The position numbers and the translations under genes were made by a program. Below are positions 5,365-7,159 of a DNA stretch of 7,159 nt, in pieces. The notes beneath the pieces are model-generated. The model was not told the origin of the DNA, did not search any database, and was given only the letters and a program-made list of their open reading frames with translations. The DNA lies in assembly GCA_946481105.1 (NCBI GenBank), contig CAMLMM010000088.1:1-7159 (forward strand), given 5' to 3'. The stretch's first letter is position 1. Every line of letters starts with the position of its first letter. Origin of the DNA: an uncultured Alphaproteobacteria bacterium (lineage in GTDB: Bacteria; Pseudomonadota; Alphaproteobacteria; Micavibrionales; Micavibrionaceae).

Positions 5365-5722
5365 TCCGGCGATTGTTGTGTTCAGTGACCATACGGATAT
5401 TTGGTGGCTGAAAGTTTTACACCGCGGGTTCAGGCATTGTTCCGTGCTCATTCAGAAAAACGGCATATGGATTTGCGTTGATCCGCTGGCGCACAGGACA
5501 GAGATAAACGTCATCGATGTCCCGGATGGGTTCAATCTGGCGGAATGGCTCGAAGGGGACAATTGCACAGTCGTTTTAACCCACACATGCCGGGCCGAGG
5601 CGCGGCCTTTATTGGCCATGCCGACCACATGCGTTGAGGCAGTCAAACGATTATTGGGTATACGCGCTGCTTTCGTTCTTACCCCCTGGCAATTACATCG
5701 TTACTTAAAAAAGGAGTTTTAA
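5357..5722 (+). CDS. Phage-associated protein with possible permuted papain-like (NlpC/P60-type) fold
   Basis: This 121-aa protein starts at the ATG with the strong GGTGGAGG site and overlaps the previous gene by 8 nt. The N-terminal half carries DIWWLKVLHRGFRHCSVLI (14-32) with His27 on a predicted strand, then GIWICVDPL (36-44). The C-terminal half carries TTCVEAVKRLLGI (90-102) with Cys92 at the start of a helix, then TPWQLHRYL (109-117). I recall phage-neighbourhood proteins with the same GFRHC, CVEAVKR.LGI and TPWQL elements. An early strand His followed by a late helix-starting Cys is the order seen in circularly permuted NlpC/P60 folds (LRAT and YiiX types), so a cysteine hydrolase or acyltransferase fold is possible. 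That is inference from pattern, not an established assignment. No signal peptide or membrane segment is seen. It lies directly upstream of the 78-aa and portal genes. Confidence 0.82.
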   Translation: MSDPAIVVFSDHTDIWWLKVLHRGFRHCSVLIQKNGIWICVDPLAHRTEINVIDVPDGFNLAEWLEGDNCTVVLTHTCRAEARPLLAMPTTCVEAVKRLLGIRAAFVLTPWQLHRYLKKEF

Positions 5723-5959
5723 ATGGGAAGCCTGACGTCACGACCCAAAACACAAATTGTTCAGCCTGCAACGACATCTGTTGATGTGCCGGTTGCGCCG
5801 ACCCCGGCAACACCTGCCCCGGAAGAGCTGGCCAAAGCGCGTGCAGAAAATATTTTGCGCCGCAGCCGCAGCGTTCTGGGGACTGTCTTAACCGGATTTC
5901 GCGGGGTGCTGACCGATAAGAACATCAGCCCGCAACGTAAAAATTTGCTAGGGGAATAG
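5723..5959 (+). CDS. Small proline-rich phage protein upstream of the portal
   Basis: This 78-aa protein starts directly after the preceding TAA with no gap; AAGGAG (5711-5716) lies 6 nt before the ATG. Residues 1-35 are low-complexity and rich in Pro, Ala, Thr and Val (VAPTPATPAPEE), probably disordered. A charged helix AKARAENILRRSRS (37-50) and the tail VLGTVLTGFRGVL...NLLGE follow. Small proteins ending in an R-(x)-TxLTG-G-L...LLG pattern are common beside head genes of podovirus-like phages; I know of no settled function. Coupling to the portal gene (10-nt gap) suggests a structural or head-assembly accessory role. The size and ribosome binding site make it a real gene despite its length. 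Confidence 0.8.
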   Translation: MGSLTSRPKTQIVQPATTSVDVPVAPTPATPAPEELAKARAENILRRSRSVLGTVLTGFRGVLTDKNISPQRKNLLGE

Positions 5960-5969
5960 GAATATAACG

Positions 5970-7159
5970 ATGTTCAATCATGAAAAATACATGCAAGGCC
6001 GTTATATTCGCGGCCAGTGGGAATCGTTATGGCAGGATTGTTATGATTATGCCTTGCCGCAAAGAGGAAGATTGGTATCCGGCCTACGCCGTGGTGAACG
6101 GCTGTATGATGCCACGGCGCTGGACGCGACAGACCAGCTCGCCAGTCTGCTGCTGGGTAATATAACGCCACCTTTGTCACCGTGGTTTGGCCTGAAACCT
6201 GGTGTCGATATTACCGAGGCGGAGTCTGCTAAACTGGCGCCTGCTCTGGAGAAGGCAACACGTCTTATTCAGGCGCATTTTGACCAGTCGAATTTTATCG
6301 TCGAGTTGCATCAATCTCTACTTGATCTGATTGTCGCCGGGACAGCCTGTCTTGCGTTTGAAGAAAGCGATCCCGGGGAATTATCGGCCTTTCATTTTAC
6401 CGTCATTCCGTTGACTGATGTCGTGATGATGGCAGAAAAATCTGGTGCGCTGGATACGGTATACCGTCCGCAAAGCGTTACATTGGCACAATTCATAAAT
6501 CGTTATCCCGACGCAGAAATCCCCCTGGAGATGGCGGGCAAGGCCCAGGATGCAGATTTTAAATTTGATATAGTTGAATCGTATATTCCGCGGCAGGGCA
6601 CTGGTGGTTATATTTTTACCGTCATGCAGGTCGATAATGGAAATATCCTGCATGAAGCGGATATAGCCTCCAGCCCGTTTATCAATTTCCGCTGGATGAA
6701 ATCACCTGGCGAAATATATGGCCGTTCACCAGTGATGAAAGCCTTACCGGACATCAAGACCGCCAACAAGGTTGTCGAACTTATCCTGAAAAATGCCTCG
6801 ATATCCGTTACCGGTATCTGGCAGGCCGAGGATGACGGGGTTTTGAATCCAGCCACGATTGAACTGGTACCAGGAGCCATTATCCCGAAAGCCGTGGGGT
6901 CGAAAGGATTGACCCCGCTGGAAATGCCGTCCCGCTTTGATGTGTCGCAGCTGGTGCTCGAAGATCTGCGCAACCGTATCCGCCATGCGTTGCTCAGCGA
7001 TGCTTTGCCGCAGTTTGATGGCAATCGCCGCACGGCCACCGAAATCATGGAACGCAGTGCCGATATGTCCCTCTTGCTGGGGGCTACATTCGGGCGGTTG
7101 CAGGTGGAACTGTTGAACCCGCTTATTCAGCGTGCCTATCAGATTTTACGCCGCCGGGG
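5970..7159 (+). CDS. Phage portal / head-to-tail connector protein, T7 gp8 type, 3' end missing
   Basis: 396 complete codons are visible before the right edge; T7-like portals run to about 500-560 aa, so perhaps a quarter to a third is missing. The start is ATG at 5970, with AGGAA (5958-5962) overlapping the previous TAG. Family marks are the N-terminal WESLWQDCYDYALPQRGR (17-34), LYDATALDATDQLASLLLGNITPP (45-68), PWFGLKP (71-77), LLDLIVAGTACLAFEE (117-132), the GEIYGRSPVMKALPDIKTAN region (247-266), and RRTATEIMERSADMSLLLG (353-371). Portals of this family form the dodecameric ring through which DNA enters the capsid and onto which the short tail is built. No frameshift or stop appears in the visible part, so the gene looks intact so far. 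It is the fourth gene of a compact operon. Confidence 0.92.
   Translation, partial: MFNHEKYMQGRYIRGQWESLWQDCYDYALPQRGRLVSGLRRGERLYDATALDATDQLASLLLGNITPPLSPWFGLKPGVDITEAESAKLAPALEKATRLIQAHFDQSNFIVELHQSLLDLIVAGTACLAFEESDPGELSAFHFTVIPLTDVVMMAEKSGALDTVYRPQSVTLAQFINRYPDAEIPLEMAGKAQDADFKFDIVESYIPRQGTGGYIFTVMQVDNGNILHEADIASSPFINFRWMKSPGEIYGRSPVMKALPDIKTANKVVELILKNASISVTGIWQAEDDGVLNPATIELVPGAIIPKAVGSKGLTPLEMPSRFDVSQLVLEDLRNRIRHALLSDALPQFDGNRRTATEIMERSADMSLLLGATFGRLQVELLNPLIQRAYQILRRR

Noticed and set aside
6608..7048. A 146-codon minus-strand frame
   Set aside because: It is antisense to the portal gene and low in recognisable protein motifs; the portal frame is continuous here.

Overview
The window most likely comes from an alphaproteobacterium of moderate GC content (I judge roughly 45-50% by eye, not computed). 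The best lineage clues are the S24-type regulator at 4167-4808, whose N-terminal pattern (IW.AIDRLA...SGLAKQAGLDPTAFN) and WIARIVW C-terminus I recognise from chromosomal alphaproteobacterial regulators, the Prx5-type peroxiredoxin, and phage head genes of a type I associate with alphaproteobacterial podovirus-like prophages. I cannot name the genus.

Left part (1-2345), a lipid-related module. A partial LplT/Aas-like MFS transporter (minus strand, running off the left edge) overlaps the end of a lipase-like alpha/beta hydrolase (minus). A TetR-family regulator with a WHG-type C-terminal domain is transcribed divergently. The 124-bp gap between them holds a perfect 33-bp palindrome and a second related dyad overlapping the predicted tetR promoter. 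The simplest reading is an autoregulated repressor that also controls a hydrolase plus lysophospholipid-handling operon.

Middle part (2346-4166), metabolic genes. Ornithine aminotransferase (rocD, plus) has its own predicted promoter. It converges on a Prx5-like peroxiredoxin (minus), and the two stop codons overlap by 4 bp.

Right part (4167-7159), a regulator and a phage-derived operon. The S24 regulator (minus) is 36 bp upstream of the peroxiredoxin in the same direction. Divergent from it, a sigma70-like promoter drives four tightly packed genes: a 131-aa conserved hypothetical, a 121-aa protein with an ordered His...Cys pattern suggesting a permuted papain-like fold, a 78-aa proline-rich protein with a VLTGFRGVL...LLGE tail, and a T7-type portal (head-tail connector) protein cut off by the right edge. 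No integrase, terminase, replication gene or attachment site is visible, so this is either the edge of a podovirus-like prophage or a domesticated head-gene cluster.

There are no RNA genes, CRISPR arrays or insertion sequences that I can support. No gene-free stretch exceeds 300 bases; the longest is the 160-bp divergent region at 4809-4968.
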